Assembly: GCA_002710015.1 (NCBI GenBank)
Contig: PAOW01000004.1
Location: 1-33,900, forward strand
Reading direction: 5' to 3'
Length of the DNA stretch: 33,900 bases
Source: Methanobacteriota archaeon
GTDB lineage: Archaea > Thermoplasmatota > Poseidoniia > Poseidoniales > Poseidoniaceae
Shown here: piece after piece, positions 10,017 through 20,255 of the stretch
Layout: every line of letters starts with the position of its first letter
Numbering within the stretch: the first letter of the stretch is position 1
Notes under the pieces: model-generated
What the model saw: the letters and a program-made list of their open reading frames with translations, nothing else
The model's database searches: none
Told to the model about the DNA's origin: nothing
Made by a program: the position numbers and the translations under genes

Positions 10017-10523
10017 ATGTCAGCAACAATGGCTTATATGGGGTTATCAGCCCTAACTGGTATAATGAAAGCGAGAGCTGGTTATAAGAGTGGTATGCTT
10101 AAAGCTGCGGCTCATCAATTCAACGCAGAAATATCTAATAGAAATTATCAATTTAGTCTTGTTGAAAGCCAACAACGTAAATTTTTAGATGATTTGCAAA
10201 TAAAGAAATTTATTAAAGAACAAAAGCAAATCCTAGACAATATAGATATGGCAAATCGTAGCAATGGTTGGATTGCTAGTACTGGTACACCATTAAAAGT
10301 AGCCATGGCAAGTGCTATGGATATGGATGAAGAGGTAGCCATTGCAAAATACAATAGCCAAGTCGCACAACAAAAAATAGAGCAACAAGGGTTGCAAGAT
10401 AAATTACAAGGCAGTTTACAAAGTATGTATGCCTCAAACCAAAGAAGTGCGGCTAGGACTGGCTTTACAACATCTTTGTTAGGAACTGCAACCAACATAG
10501 CAATGATTAAGGCATATGGATAA
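10017..10523 (+). CDS. Internal virion protein (T7 gp14-like position)
   Basis: Hydrophobic N- and C-termini, Gln-rich helix, syntenic with T7-like ejection proteins. Confidence 0.65.
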   Translation: MSATMAYMGLSALTGIMKARAGYKSGMLKAAAHQFNAEISNRNYQFSLVESQQRKFLDDLQIKKFIKEQKQILDNIDMANRSNGWIASTGTPLKVAMASAMDMDEEVAIAKYNSQVAQQKIEQQGLQDKLQGSLQSMYASNQRSAARTGFTTSLLGTATNIAMIKAYG

Positions 10524-10525
10524 TT

Positions 10526-12469
10526 ATGAAAGTACCAATTTACAAAACACAGGGAACTAGAACATCTGAAAGTGGTGGAATACGTTTTAACGTATCTGCT
10601 AATCCATCAGGGTTTAGTATCGCTGCTGATGCTGAGGCAAATTTGTATGGTCAATTGGAAACTACATTTACCAAACTTTTAGAACAAGAAACTAAAGTAC
10701 AAAGAGAGGGTGAATTAACAAAAGCACAAAACTCTTACAACGCAATTAATCAAAAGGATGAGGCTGACACGTTGTTACAATCTCCTAACAAAATGAGCAA
10801 TTTTTATAGGTTGAGAGAGTTAAGCAATTACCAAACAGCCGTGACTGGAATTAAAGACAAAGTAGTTAAAAAAAGGTTTGATTCGTGGAGGTCATCACAA
10901 CTGACTGACACAAAAGGCAGAATATTTAAACAACAAAGAGTAAAAATTATAGATGGTGCAAAAACCGAACAACTGGCATTGGCTGACCAATTTATCACCA
11001 AAATGACTAACGCAAAGGTAGGTAGCCTTGATTATTTAAAGGCACAAGATGGTTTATTTAGACCTTTGCAAGAGGTTACAAATCAAGATGGCACTAAAAC
11101 CATGGTAGGTGGAGTTATACCTATGATGGTCAATATGGGTCTTATGAGTAATGAAGAGGCTTATAAATTTACTAAAAAAGCACGTAGTAAAGTGGCAGAA
11201 AATAAAGTGAGGATGTTATTTAACGATTACAACCAAAATGATGATTATGCTGGTTTACGTGCATTAACAATGAAAATACAAGACCCTAATGATGGAGATT
11301 TTAAGTATCTTACCAATGAGGCAAGGACAGAATTAGCTAAAAAATCCATTATGTTGAGTGAGCAAATACAAAAACAAGTTATATCAAATGATGCTAAGAA
11401 AACTGCAAATGAGATAAAAGTATTAAAAAATAATCAGCTCAAAAATTTTACTGAGATGATGACAACAATACAAAAAGCTACACTCAATGAAGAAACAGAC
11501 GCAGACAACAGTGGTACTCCTATGCCTACTGCAAACGAGTTGTTAGACATGTTAAGTGCTAAAAAGATTGATGTTGCACAATACAACACTCTAAGCAGTG
11601 CAATCATGGGTGACAACGCACCACGCAACAATCCAACTGTGATAGTAAATTTTACAAATGAGTTGCAAAACGCTGATACACCCCAAGCAGTCGATAATAT
11701 TCTAAAAAAATATTCTCATAAAATAGGGCAAAAGGGTGGTCTTAAATTAGAAACTTGGAATGGTTTTATGGCTCAAGAACAAGCCTACAAACAAAAAACA
11801 CCTTTTGCTATAAAACAAAAAAGGTTTTTAAGTGTTTTAAAAGGGTCAATAGGTGAGGACAAGGAAACAAATATTTTTACAAAAGAGGCTGAAAATCCTG
11901 AAAGGGATGAAAGAATGGCAAGAGCCATTAACCAATATATTGAATTAACAATGGATGAGAAAAACCCATTAGACCCTGAAATAGCATTTAATGTTGTTTT
12001 AAATAATTACAAAAACGCAATAAAAACTGGTTTTAATACAACAATGATTAGTGAGCAAATTTTAAATAAAATGAATTTGCCAACTGATTTTGTGCCTAAT
12101 GATATTATGAAATGGGATGCACAAAAATTTAATATGGCAAGGAGGCTTATTAAAAATGCACCAAATAGAACAGTTGGTAACAAACACTCAGGTAATTTTA
12201 AAGATGGCAATGTTGCAAGTGGTCAAGATGGTTTTACAGCGATTGGCAAAGCAATAGAATTAAGAAAACTTAATATTATTGAGGCACATGTTAAAGAACA
12301 AGTAAGGCTATCAGAAATAGCTAAGAAAAAAGCCAAAGACAACAAAATGACGGAAGAAAACCCTGACACTGAAAATGATGGTAACATATTTACAGATAGC
12401 TTTGATTGGGTAAGAAACAAATTTATGGGTGAAGAAGATTTAAGTAAAAGAGAAAAGACAAGGCAGTAG
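10526..12469 (+). CDS. Internal virion protein (T7 gp15-like position)
   Basis: 647-aa helical ORF in the ejection-protein cluster. Confidence 0.65.
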   Translation: MKVPIYKTQGTRTSESGGIRFNVSANPSGFSIAADAEANLYGQLETTFTKLLEQETKVQREGELTKAQNSYNAINQKDEADTLLQSPNKMSNFYRLRELSNYQTAVTGIKDKVVKKRFDSWRSSQLTDTKGRIFKQQRVKIIDGAKTEQLALADQFITKMTNAKVGSLDYLKAQDGLFRPLQEVTNQDGTKTMVGGVIPMMVNMGLMSNEEAYKFTKKARSKVAENKVRMLFNDYNQNDDYAGLRALTMKIQDPNDGDFKYLTNEARTELAKKSIMLSEQIQKQVISNDAKKTANEIKVLKNNQLKNFTEMMTTIQKATLNEETDADNSGTPMPTANELLDMLSAKKIDVAQYNTLSSAIMGDNAPRNNPTVIVNFTNELQNADTPQAVDNILKKYSHKIGQKGGLKLETWNGFMAQEQAYKQKTPFAIKQKRFLSVLKGSIGEDKETNIFTKEAENPERDERMARAINQYIELTMDEKNPLDPEIAFNVVLNNYKNAIKTGFNTTMISEQILNKMNLPTDFVPNDIMKWDAQKFNMARRLIKNAPNRTVGNKHSGNFKDGNVASGQDGFTAIGKAIELRKLNIIEAHVKEQVRLSEIAKKKAKDNKMTEENPDTENDGNIFTDSFDWVRNKFMGEEDLSKREKTRQ

Positions 12470-12477
12470 GACAATTT

Positions 12478-14097
12478 ATGAGTGACAATACTACATATGG
12501 AACAGAAACAACGTGGTTAGATGATTTAAGCACAGAAACAGCTATACAAAACATGGCTTATTCTAATGAGATGCAAGAAATCGCTAATTCTGGTGTTCCA
12601 CAAGATGCTCATTATCTTGTTAGTCAAAATGCACCAGCAGTCACAAACGACAATGAACACGAAAACCATTTAGACGAAAGTGGTCTAATGGAGAACGCAG
12701 ATTGGGTAAATGCTAGTAAGATACTTTACAAGTATTTTGAAAGTTCTGATGGCATGAAAAGAAATAGGGCTGAAAACATTATTGACGCTGAGGCAATGGG
12801 TTATAAACAACCTCTTGATGGTATGGGTGGAAGATATGGTGATGAATTTAAACCCCTAGAGATACCAATGCAAAACATAACAAACCAATCAAGGTCTAAA
12901 GGCACACCTATGAGTGATAGAGATTACGCTGAATGGGGTTTAGAATTTATGGGTATGTTTAATTGGAATTTAGCAAACATGGGTTTGCGTACTGCACAAT
13001 TAGGTCTTGGTGATACAAGTGCAAAGGCTACTCCATATGGCGACCCTGCGTTAGCTATGTATGTAGCAATGGATATGTATGACAAATTGCCTAATTGGAC
13101 TTGGAATGGAACTAAAAGGGCATTTAAAGGGGTTTTAAGCGACCCCTCAACGTATGTAGGACTAAGTACGTTAGGATTAGGGTTTGTAGGCAAAGGGGCT
13201 GTTAAAAAAGCCTCTAAAAGCCAAATAAAGCAATTTCTAAAAAAGTCAGTAGCCTCACCATCAGCCATAGTTGCTTACGAGGGTGGACTTTATGCAGGTG
13301 GTGACAATGCTTTTAGACAAAGTGTAAAGCTATTATCTGACACACAACGTGAGTTTGACTATGGTAGCTTTGGTCAAAGTGTAGTTTTAGGCATGACTTT
13401 TGGTGGTGCTATATCAGTAGGTGCAAATAACTTATATAGAATACTACCAACTGAAAGAGCCATAAAAAATGTTTACAAAACTGCTGGTGAGGCACAAAAC
13501 AATTTAGTTAATTTTCTAAAAAATAGCATGGAATCAACTGAGGTTGTAGGTGATACCTCACGATTTGGTGTAACAAACCCAGAAATAAAAGGCATTGAAA
13601 GAACAAGAGAAAAGGTTGCAGAGAAAGGCATACCAGCAAAAGAGGTAAAAACTAGGGTAAAAGACGTAGTTAGAGCTGGTGTTATAATCGACAATCCTAA
13701 AGAAAGTGACGATATTGTAGCCTTAATAGGTAAAGAATACAAAATACTAGAGGATGGTTGGGAGGCATATGGTGGTGGCTACTTTGACAGAAAGGTTGTA
13801 GTTGAAACTCCTGAGGGTAATTTAGCAGAAATACAGTTTTGGTCAAAAGGCATAGCAAGAGTAAAAGAAAGTATGCACGAGATATACGCTGAGACTAGAA
13901 AAATTGAGCCACTTGTAAAACAAGGTACGGCAACACAAGAGCAAGTTACAAAATATAATGAATTATTGGTTAAAAGTGATAATATAGCGGTAGAGGCATT
14001 AGTAAGCGATATGGCTGGTTGGAAAGATTTATATGTACAAATGGGTATGAATGTTGAGCCATACTTACAATTAGCACAAAGTGGTGGTGCAACATGA
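12478..14097 (+). CDS. Internal virion/polyvalent protein with C-terminal RelA/SpoT-like domain (putative)
   Basis: VVRAGVIIDNPKESDDIVALIGKEYKILEDGWEAYGGGYFDRKVVVETPEGNLAEIQFWSKGIARVKESMHEIYAETRKI resembles RelA/SpoT nucleotidyltransferase topology (gY.D.kv.v..p.g...EIQ....). Confidence 0.6.
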   Translation: MSDNTTYGTETTWLDDLSTETAIQNMAYSNEMQEIANSGVPQDAHYLVSQNAPAVTNDNEHENHLDESGLMENADWVNASKILYKYFESSDGMKRNRAENIIDAEAMGYKQPLDGMGGRYGDEFKPLEIPMQNITNQSRSKGTPMSDRDYAEWGLEFMGMFNWNLANMGLRTAQLGLGDTSAKATPYGDPALAMYVAMDMYDKLPNWTWNGTKRAFKGVLSDPSTYVGLSTLGLGFVGKGAVKKASKSQIKQFLKKSVASPSAIVAYEGGLYAGGDNAFRQSVKLLSDTQREFDYGSFGQSVVLGMTFGGAISVGANNLYRILPTERAIKNVYKTAGEAQNNLVNFLKNSMESTEVVGDTSRFGVTNPEIKGIERTREKVAEKGIPAKEVKTRVKDVVRAGVIIDNPKESDDIVALIGKEYKILEDGWEAYGGGYFDRKVVVETPEGNLAEIQFWSKGIARVKESMHEIYAETRKIEPLVKQGTATQEQVTKYNELLVKSDNIAVEALVSDMAGWKDLYVQMGMNVEPYLQLAQSGGAT

Positions 14098-17000
14098 GTA
14101 TACCTAAGAATGAGCCAAATAAATTTGATGTAAATGATGGTCAAGGCGACTTTTTTAAAGACAATAGTTACACCAATAATCAAGATGTAAACGCACAACC
14201 ATCTTATGAATTACCAAAAGGTGAGTTTAGTGTATATGGTGAAACTGTAAACCCTGACCATGAATTAGTGCAATTAGCATTTAATGGTAAATTTACTCAA
14301 CAAGTAGGCAAATTATTAGGGTTTGATTCTTGGAGTGTTTTAGGTAAATCCCAAGAAATAATATCTGAAAAGAAAAAAATACTTAATCAAGGTGTTGATG
14401 AGCAAAAGGTTGTTGCTGACAAAATTGTACTAGACAATAATTGGAATAGCTACATTGACCAACCTGAGGGTAGTAGCACCATCAATCTAAATGAAATTGA
14501 TGTAGATGCAAACAACATATACCACCAAGACAGTAGCAAAATACTACTAAACGATATTAAGACAAGTGGTGGTCAAAAACGACAACCTATTAGTTTGTTA
14601 CAATTGCCTAATGGTAGATACCAAATACTTGATGGCGAAAATATTGTTAATTTAGGTAACAAAAATAATTGGGAAAACGTACCAGCAAGAGTTTTTACAA
14701 GCCAAAAAGAATACAATAAATACAAAAAACTTACGGGTGCTAAAGGTAATGACGAGTTAGATTTTGAGCATTTTGACTCCCAAATTATTAGCAAAATAAA
14801 TAATGACAAAACAGTAAACAATGCTGGTTCTGGCTTGGCAAATAACAAGGGTGTTGTTGACCAAGTAGATGGCTCTGCTACTACAACAGAGTTCTTAAAG
14901 AAAGCTGAGAGTGATAGAAAATTTTATAGTGTTGGTGGTGATGTAAAAAATGGCAAAAACATATTTGGCGAAAATATGTTTAGTAATGCTGAGGCTGAAA
15001 ACATTGCAGTAGGAATAAAACAAAAAGTTCAAGTAAAGCCTGATGAAGAGGGCAACCTTATTGATTTTAGAGCCTATGGTTTAGATGGGGGCAAACCTAA
15101 TCCACAAGACCAAAAAATACCAGACGAAAATTCTGTTTATTTTGCCATGAACGAAATAAGTAAAAATGGCAATTACAAAGAAAGAATTAATGAGGGCAAT
15201 AGAGCAAAAGTTACGCAAGAGGCAACAATAAAACTTGCTAACTTGATTGGCATAGACCCAGAAAAGCTAAAAAAGACCATACAAGGTAGGCATAGTGGTG
15301 GTGTAATTGTTGGTGACCAAATGGGTTTAGCCGAAACAATGTTGGCGGCTAGGCAATTACTAGTAAACGAAACAGCGTTATTAGACAAATTGGCGGCTAA
15401 AGCCATCAATGGTACTGACGCTGACAAGTTAGCATTTAAGACACAATTAGAGTTAGTTGCTCAATTACAAGCACATATTAAAGGCTCTCAAACTGAAATT
15501 GCACGAGCCTTGGCACAATTTAAGATACCAACACGTAGTGCAGATGGCACAAATCCTCTTGCAAGTGAGGATATATCACAAATTCTATCTGAGCATGGTG
15601 GTAGTGATGGAATTAGCGATACGGCTAAAATGTACCTACAAGCTGGTGACACTAAGAATAGGATGAATTTTGCAAGAGAGGTTAGCAAGTATAAGAAAAT
15701 TGGTGATGCACTTTATGAAAGTTGGATAAATATATTGTTATCCTCACCAGTAACCCACATTAAAAACGTAAGTGGTGCTTTTTTACAAATATTCGCACAT
15801 TCTATTGAAACAGCCGTACAAGTAGGGGTTAATCGCACTGGCATGATGCTAGGTGGTAGTGATAGTGGTGTTAGATTTAGTGACGTAAATGCTCAAGTAT
15901 TTGGCATAATGATGAGTTTGCAAGATGCGTGGAAAGCTGCGGGTAATGGTCTTAAATATGGCGACAAAGTTATAGCTGGTAGTAAATTAGACAATGGGGG
16001 CAAGGTTTATAGAGAAAAAGCCTTTAGTATGGAGGGAACAGGAGGTTTTGCTACTGCTGTAAATGGATTAGGTAGGGTAATGACCTTGGACAGAATCCCA
16101 ACAAGAGCATTAGAATGGGAAGATAATTTTTTTAAAACCATGGCTTCAAGGCAATTTATTTATGAACAAGCCATGAGAACTGGTAGAAATAAAGGTTTAG
16201 AGGGTGATGCTTTAGCAAGTCATATTGCTGAGTTTGTTACTAATCCACCACCAGATGTTTTAAAAGGTAGTGATGCACATGCAAGATATGTGACGTTACA
16301 AACTGATTTAGACCAAGTGGGTAAAAATTTAGCTGGTATTAGAAATAACGCATTAATGAGGTATTTTGTACCTTTTTTCAAAACACCATACAATGCAACC
16401 AAATATGCCTTAATAGAGAGGTCATTTTTATCCTCATGGAGTAGCACATACAAACAAGCAAAAATTAGGGCTGAAAGTCCTAATGCTACAATGGATGATA
16501 AAATACAATTTCAAAAAATGAGAACAAAAATGCACATGGGTAATGCTACGGCAATGACCATTGGTTTTTTGACTGCTCAAGGATTGGTTACTGGAGCAGG
16601 TCCTACTGACCCTGATTTACGTAAATCGCTTATTAGGACTGGTTGGAAACCTTATAGTATTAAGGTTGGCGACAGTTATTATAGTTACCAAGGTGCTGAA
16701 CCTTTTGCGAGTATATTAGGTTTGGCTGCGGATGCCTCAGAAACTATGTTTGATGGCAGTTTACCTGAGGGTGAAGATGATAAGTTAGCTATGGCTATGA
16801 TGGTCATGTTGAGTAACCAAGTTACTGACAAAACATTTATGCAAGGCTTTAGTCAATTAGTAAGCACTATAAGTGACCCACAAAGATATGGTGGGGGCAT
16901 GGTAGAAAGTTATATAAGGTCATTAGTACCTAGAGTGTTTGCGTTAGGTGAAAAGATACAAGACCCAAGTGTAAGATATGCTAGGGGATTGGTAGATAAT

Positions 17001-17633
17001 CTAAAATCACAAGTTCCTTGGTTATCTAACGATTTAGAACCAAGACGTAACGTATGGGGCATGAAAATTATGGTAGGTGACACATTTGGACCTGCTGTTT
17101 TAAGTCCTATTTACGTAAGTCATTTAGGTGAAAATTATAGGAATGACACTGGTACTGCATACATGCCAGATAGAGGAAAACGTGCATATGCTTTGGATGT
17201 AGAGTTTGTAGACCGAGACAATGGTATATGGTGGTCGCCAAAACCTCATGCTGAAACAATAAGTCATCCAACTGCAGGTGCAATAGAATTAGGCGATAAA
17301 GAAATAAGTGTTTTTCATCAAGTTAGTGGCATGTTTCTAATAGAAGAATTAGAAAATGCTATGAAAACTGACGAATACAAAATACTTAAACAACAATTCC
17401 TAGCAAGTGATAGAAAATCTGACCTTGTAAAAGATAAATTATATTCGTTGCTTGATTTGGCACAATTACAAGCCAAAAGAAGAGCAACAGAATGGATGTT
17501 TACAAATGACGAATCGCCATTTAAAGACCAATTAAACTTAGACATTGATAAGATAATTGAAGAAAAAAATATGGAAAATGAGGTTTTTAAGAAAGATTTT
17601 AAAAACATACAAATGAAAGGTACATTTAACTAA
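14094..17633 (+). CDS. Large internal virion / ejection protein with N-terminal ParB/sulfiredoxin-like segment
   Basis: 1179 aa; KRQPISLLQLPNGRYQILDGENIVNLGNKNNWENVPARVF is ParB/Srx-like; C-terminal half has LYESWINILLSSPVTHIKNVSGAF typical of large marine podovirus ejection proteins. Confidence 0.75.
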   Translation: MSIPKNEPNKFDVNDGQGDFFKDNSYTNNQDVNAQPSYELPKGEFSVYGETVNPDHELVQLAFNGKFTQQVGKLLGFDSWSVLGKSQEIISEKKKILNQGVDEQKVVADKIVLDNNWNSYIDQPEGSSTINLNEIDVDANNIYHQDSSKILLNDIKTSGGQKRQPISLLQLPNGRYQILDGENIVNLGNKNNWENVPARVFTSQKEYNKYKKLTGAKGNDELDFEHFDSQIISKINNDKTVNNAGSGLANNKGVVDQVDGSATTTEFLKKAESDRKFYSVGGDVKNGKNIFGENMFSNAEAENIAVGIKQKVQVKPDEEGNLIDFRAYGLDGGKPNPQDQKIPDENSVYFAMNEISKNGNYKERINEGNRAKVTQEATIKLANLIGIDPEKLKKTIQGRHSGGVIVGDQMGLAETMLAARQLLVNETALLDKLAAKAINGTDADKLAFKTQLELVAQLQAHIKGSQTEIARALAQFKIPTRSADGTNPLASEDISQILSEHGGSDGISDTAKMYLQAGDTKNRMNFAREVSKYKKIGDALYESWINILLSSPVTHIKNVSGAFLQIFAHSIETAVQVGVNRTGMMLGGSDSGVRFSDVNAQVFGIMMSLQDAWKAAGNGLKYGDKVIAGSKLDNGGKVYREKAFSMEGTGGFATAVNGLGRVMTLDRIPTRALEWEDNFFKTMASRQFIYEQAMRTGRNKGLEGDALASHIAEFVTNPPPDVLKGSDAHARYVTLQTDLDQVGKNLAGIRNNALMRYFVPFFKTPYNATKYALIERSFLSSWSSTYKQAKIRAESPNATMDDKIQFQKMRTKMHMGNATAMTIGFLTAQGLVTGAGPTDPDLRKSLIRTGWKPYSIKVGDSYYSYQGAEPFASILGLAADASETMFDGSLPEGEDDKLAMAMMVMLSNQVTDKTFMQGFSQLVSTISDPQRYGGGMVESYIRSLVPRVFALGEKIQDPSVRYARGLVDNLKSQVPWLSNDLEPRRNVWGMKIMVGDTFGPAVLSPIYVSHLGENYRNDTGTAYMPDRGKRAYALDVEFVDRDNGIWWSPKPHAETISHPTAGAIELGDKEISVFHQVSGMFLIEELENAMKTDEYKILKQQFLASDRKSDLVKDKLYSLLDLAQLQAKRRATEWMFTNDESPFKDQLNLDIDKIIEEKNMENEVFKKDFKNIQMKGTFN

Positions 17634-17644
17634 AAGGAGTCATT

Positions 17645-18658
17645 ATGACAGTATCAACCACCTTAAATAAAGTAAGTGCTAACGGAGATGGTAGCACCCA
17701 TATATTTAACTACACATTTAAGATTTTTGCTGACACAGATTTACAAGTCATTGTTAGGTCAAGCACTGGTGTAGAAACTACACAACAATTGAATGTTAAT
17801 TATGTTGTTACTGGTGCTAATAGTGACAGTGGTGGTACGGTTTTATTTAAATTTAACACTGGTAATACAAGTGATATAAATTACGCAACTGCAGATAGTA
17901 GACCACCATCAGGTAGTACTGTAACAATCACACGTATTGTGCCACTTACACAAGTTACAGATTACGTGGCAAATGACCCTTTTCCTGCTGATGCCCATGA
18001 GACTGCTTTAGACAGATTGACCTTTATTGTACAACAAATACAAGAGGAATTAGACAGATGTATTAAAGCTAGTCCTACCAATACTATTAATTCTACTGCT
18101 TTTACTGTTGGTGTGAGTGATAGAGCAGATAGATTATTTGGATTTGATGCACAAGGTGAGTTAACAGTTTCTACACAAGCAAGTGACGTAGCAAATGCAC
18201 AACAAAATGCAAGTAACGCTGCGGCTAGTAATACTAGTGCTGGCAATCATAAAGATGATGCACAAAAATTAGCAACAAACGCTGTTGATACACAATTTAC
18301 TTTAACAGATGGAACGACTGGTTTTAGTGCCTTACATTATTTTACAAAATCTAGTCAAATAGCCACAAACCTTAATCTACCTACAATTACAAATAGTGAC
18401 GCTGGTAAATTTTTAAGAGTGAATAGTGGATTAACTGGTTATGAGTTTATTAGTCCACCTAGTGAAAACGCAGTATTTTATGGTTTGAAAAAAGATGAGG
18501 CTGGAACGGCTACTTATGGAAAACTAAGGCAAGATAATAGTGTAGTTGGTGGTGGTGGAACGTACACATTAAGTGATTACACCAGTTACTTTTTTGCAAC
18601 TGCTGGTGTTGGTTTTAATGTAAATGCAAGTGGTCATCTTACTATAACAACACCATAA
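17645..18658 (+). CDS. Tail fibre protein with T7 gp17-like N-terminal domain
   Basis: MTVSTTLNKVSANGDGSTHIFNYTFKIFADTDLQVIVRSSTGVETTQQLNVNYVVTGAN...GSTVTITRIVPLTQVTDYVANDPFPADAHETALDRLTFIVQQIQEELDR. Confidence 0.92.
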   Translation: MTVSTTLNKVSANGDGSTHIFNYTFKIFADTDLQVIVRSSTGVETTQQLNVNYVVTGANSDSGGTVLFKFNTGNTSDINYATADSRPPSGSTVTITRIVPLTQVTDYVANDPFPADAHETALDRLTFIVQQIQEELDRCIKASPTNTINSTAFTVGVSDRADRLFGFDAQGELTVSTQASDVANAQQNASNAAASNTSAGNHKDDAQKLATNAVDTQFTLTDGTTGFSALHYFTKSSQIATNLNLPTITNSDAGKFLRVNSGLTGYEFISPPSENAVFYGLKKDEAGTATYGKLRQDNSVVGGGGTYTLSDYTSYFFATAGVGFNVNASGHLTITTP

Positions 18659-18667
18659 AGGAGATAA

Positions 18668-19135
18668 ATGGTCGTAGCAGAAACATTAGCGGGTATAGCA
18701 CTTGTAAAGTCAGCAACAGAGGCAATAAAAGGAGCAATAGGGACTGCACAAGATGTCACCAGTTTAGCCAAAGATATAGACAGGCTATTTGAGGGTGAAA
18801 AGCAAATACAAGCAGATAGAAGAAAAGCACACGACCCATTAAGCATGAAAAGTGTTGCAGAGGAGACTATAAATTACAAATTGGCACAAGAACAAATGGA
18901 TGACATGCGACAATTAATAGACCATAGATTTGGGTTTGGAACATGGCAAGGTATAGTAGCTGAACGAGCAAGAAGAATACAAGAGGCTAAAGAATTAGCT
19001 AAACAAGAGGCAAGACGTAAACAAAAGAAACAAGATGAGATTGTTGAGGCAACACTAATATTTTTTGGCATTTTAATAGGATTGGCTGTTTTAGTATCAG
19101 CCATAATTTTTACATTAAGGGCAACAGATGGATAA
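18668..19135 (+). CDS. Hypothetical protein with C-terminal transmembrane helix
   Basis: 155 aa; TLIFFGILIGLAVLVSAIIFTL. Confidence 0.7.
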   Translation: MVVAETLAGIALVKSATEAIKGAIGTAQDVTSLAKDIDRLFEGEKQIQADRRKAHDPLSMKSVAEETINYKLAQEQMDDMRQLIDHRFGFGTWQGIVAERARRIQEAKELAKQEARRKQKKQDEIVEATLIFFGILIGLAVLVSAIIFTLRATDG

Positions 19136-19337
19136 ACCAAAAGAAAAACCAGTAGCAATATCAATAAAAGAAAATTCTTTTGAATTGATTTTACGCATAC
19201 TTGGTAACGAGTTTGTAGCAATCAAAATAGGCTCTACTAATTTTAGTGGTAAATTAATCGCTGGTGGTGTTTTGTTACTCTTTTTTACTTTTGTTATTAT
19301 GGAGTTGTTTGGATTACATGATTTACTAAAGGGATGA
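19128..19337 (+). CDS. Small membrane protein
   Basis: 69 aa; single hydrophobic segment (LIAGGVLLLFFTFVIMELFGL); overlaps both neighbours. Confidence 0.65.
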   Translation: MDKPKEKPVAISIKENSFELILRILGNEFVAIKIGSTNFSGKLIAGGVLLLFFTFVIMELFGLHDLLKG

Positions 19338-19702
19338 TGGGTATTGTATATGCAAGGGTTATGGAAATGACAAAATATGAATTTGAAAAAGGGAGTGAAA
19401 TAGCAAAAAGCCTAGATACTAATGGTGACAAAATTATTACTGACAAAGAATTTTTAATGAAAGAACGTATGATTTTTTTAGAAAATGAGGACAAGAAACA
19501 AGACCAACAAAGGTATCTAGTTTGGTTTAGTGCATTAAGTGTTACGATATTTATTGTTGTTCTAATGACACCTATTATACCAGTAGAAAGAATTAGTCAC
19601 CTAAGTGGCATAGCTGAAATATGGGTTATTAGCAACATGGGAGTGATAGGCAGTTTTATAGGTTTTACACAAATAGCAAAACGAAAAAATATGGAAAAAT
19701 AA
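19334..19702 (+). CDS. Membrane protein with a single EF-hand-like loop
   Basis: DTNGDKIITDKEF calcium-binding-loop-like motif (19415..19453) plus hydrophobic segments YLVWFSALSVTIFIVVLMTPII and IWVISNMGVIGSFIGFTQI. Confidence 0.65.
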   Translation: MMGIVYARVMEMTKYEFEKGSEIAKSLDTNGDKIITDKEFLMKERMIFLENEDKKQDQQRYLVWFSALSVTIFIVVLMTPIIPVERISHLSGIAEIWVISNMGVIGSFIGFTQIAKRKNMEK

Positions 19703-19724
19703 TAATTTATGATAAGGTATATGT

Positions 19725-20129
19725 ATGTGGAATTTATTAATTAGTCCGTTAGCAAATTTAGCTGGCACTTATCTACAAGGTAAAGTAGACGAAAAAAAAG
19801 CCAATAGTGAGGTAAAGGTTGCCCTAGCAAAAGCTAAAGCAACTGTTTACACAAAAGAGGCTACTAGTCAAATGCTCAATGAAGAGAGTTTGACTAATCA
19901 AATGGCAGGGTCATGGAAAGACGAGTTCTGGACTCTAATTTTTGGCTCAATACTACTAGCTTGTTTCTTGCCCTTTTCACAAGAATATGTGAAAGAGGGT
20001 TTTATTTTTTTAAATGAACATTGCCCACCATGGTTTCAAAATTGTCTTTATATAAGTATAGGGGCAAGTTTTGGGTATCGTTTTGGTAAGCAAGGTTTAC
20101 AAATGATTAACAAAAGAGGGAGTAAATAA
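19725..20129 (+). CDS. Holin-like protein (3TM GTA/phage holin type)
   Basis: LISPLANLAGTYLQGKVDEKKANSEVKVALAKAKA...AGSWKDEFWTLIFGSILLACFLPF...SIGASFGYRFGKQGLQ. Confidence 0.75.
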   Translation: MWNLLISPLANLAGTYLQGKVDEKKANSEVKVALAKAKATVYTKEATSQMLNEESLTNQMAGSWKDEFWTLIFGSILLACFLPFSQEYVKEGFIFLNEHCPPWFQNCLYISIGASFGYRFGKQGLQMINKRGSK

Positions 20130-20255
20130 ATGGCATATGGTAAAAAAATGATGACAAAGAAAAAGCCTATGAATGGTGCGTTGAAAGGTAAACAAAAGAC
20201 GTTGCCAGCATTTTTGAAAAAAAAAATTATAAAAGCTAAGAAAAAGAAAAAGTAA
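20130..20255 (+). CDS. Very basic small protein (41 aa)
   Basis: MAYGKKMMTKKKPMNGALKGKQKTLPAFLKKKIIKAKKKKK; stop overlaps next ATG. Below ORF-track cutoff. Confidence 0.55.
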   Translation: MAYGKKMMTKKKPMNGALKGKQKTLPAFLKKKIIKAKKKKK

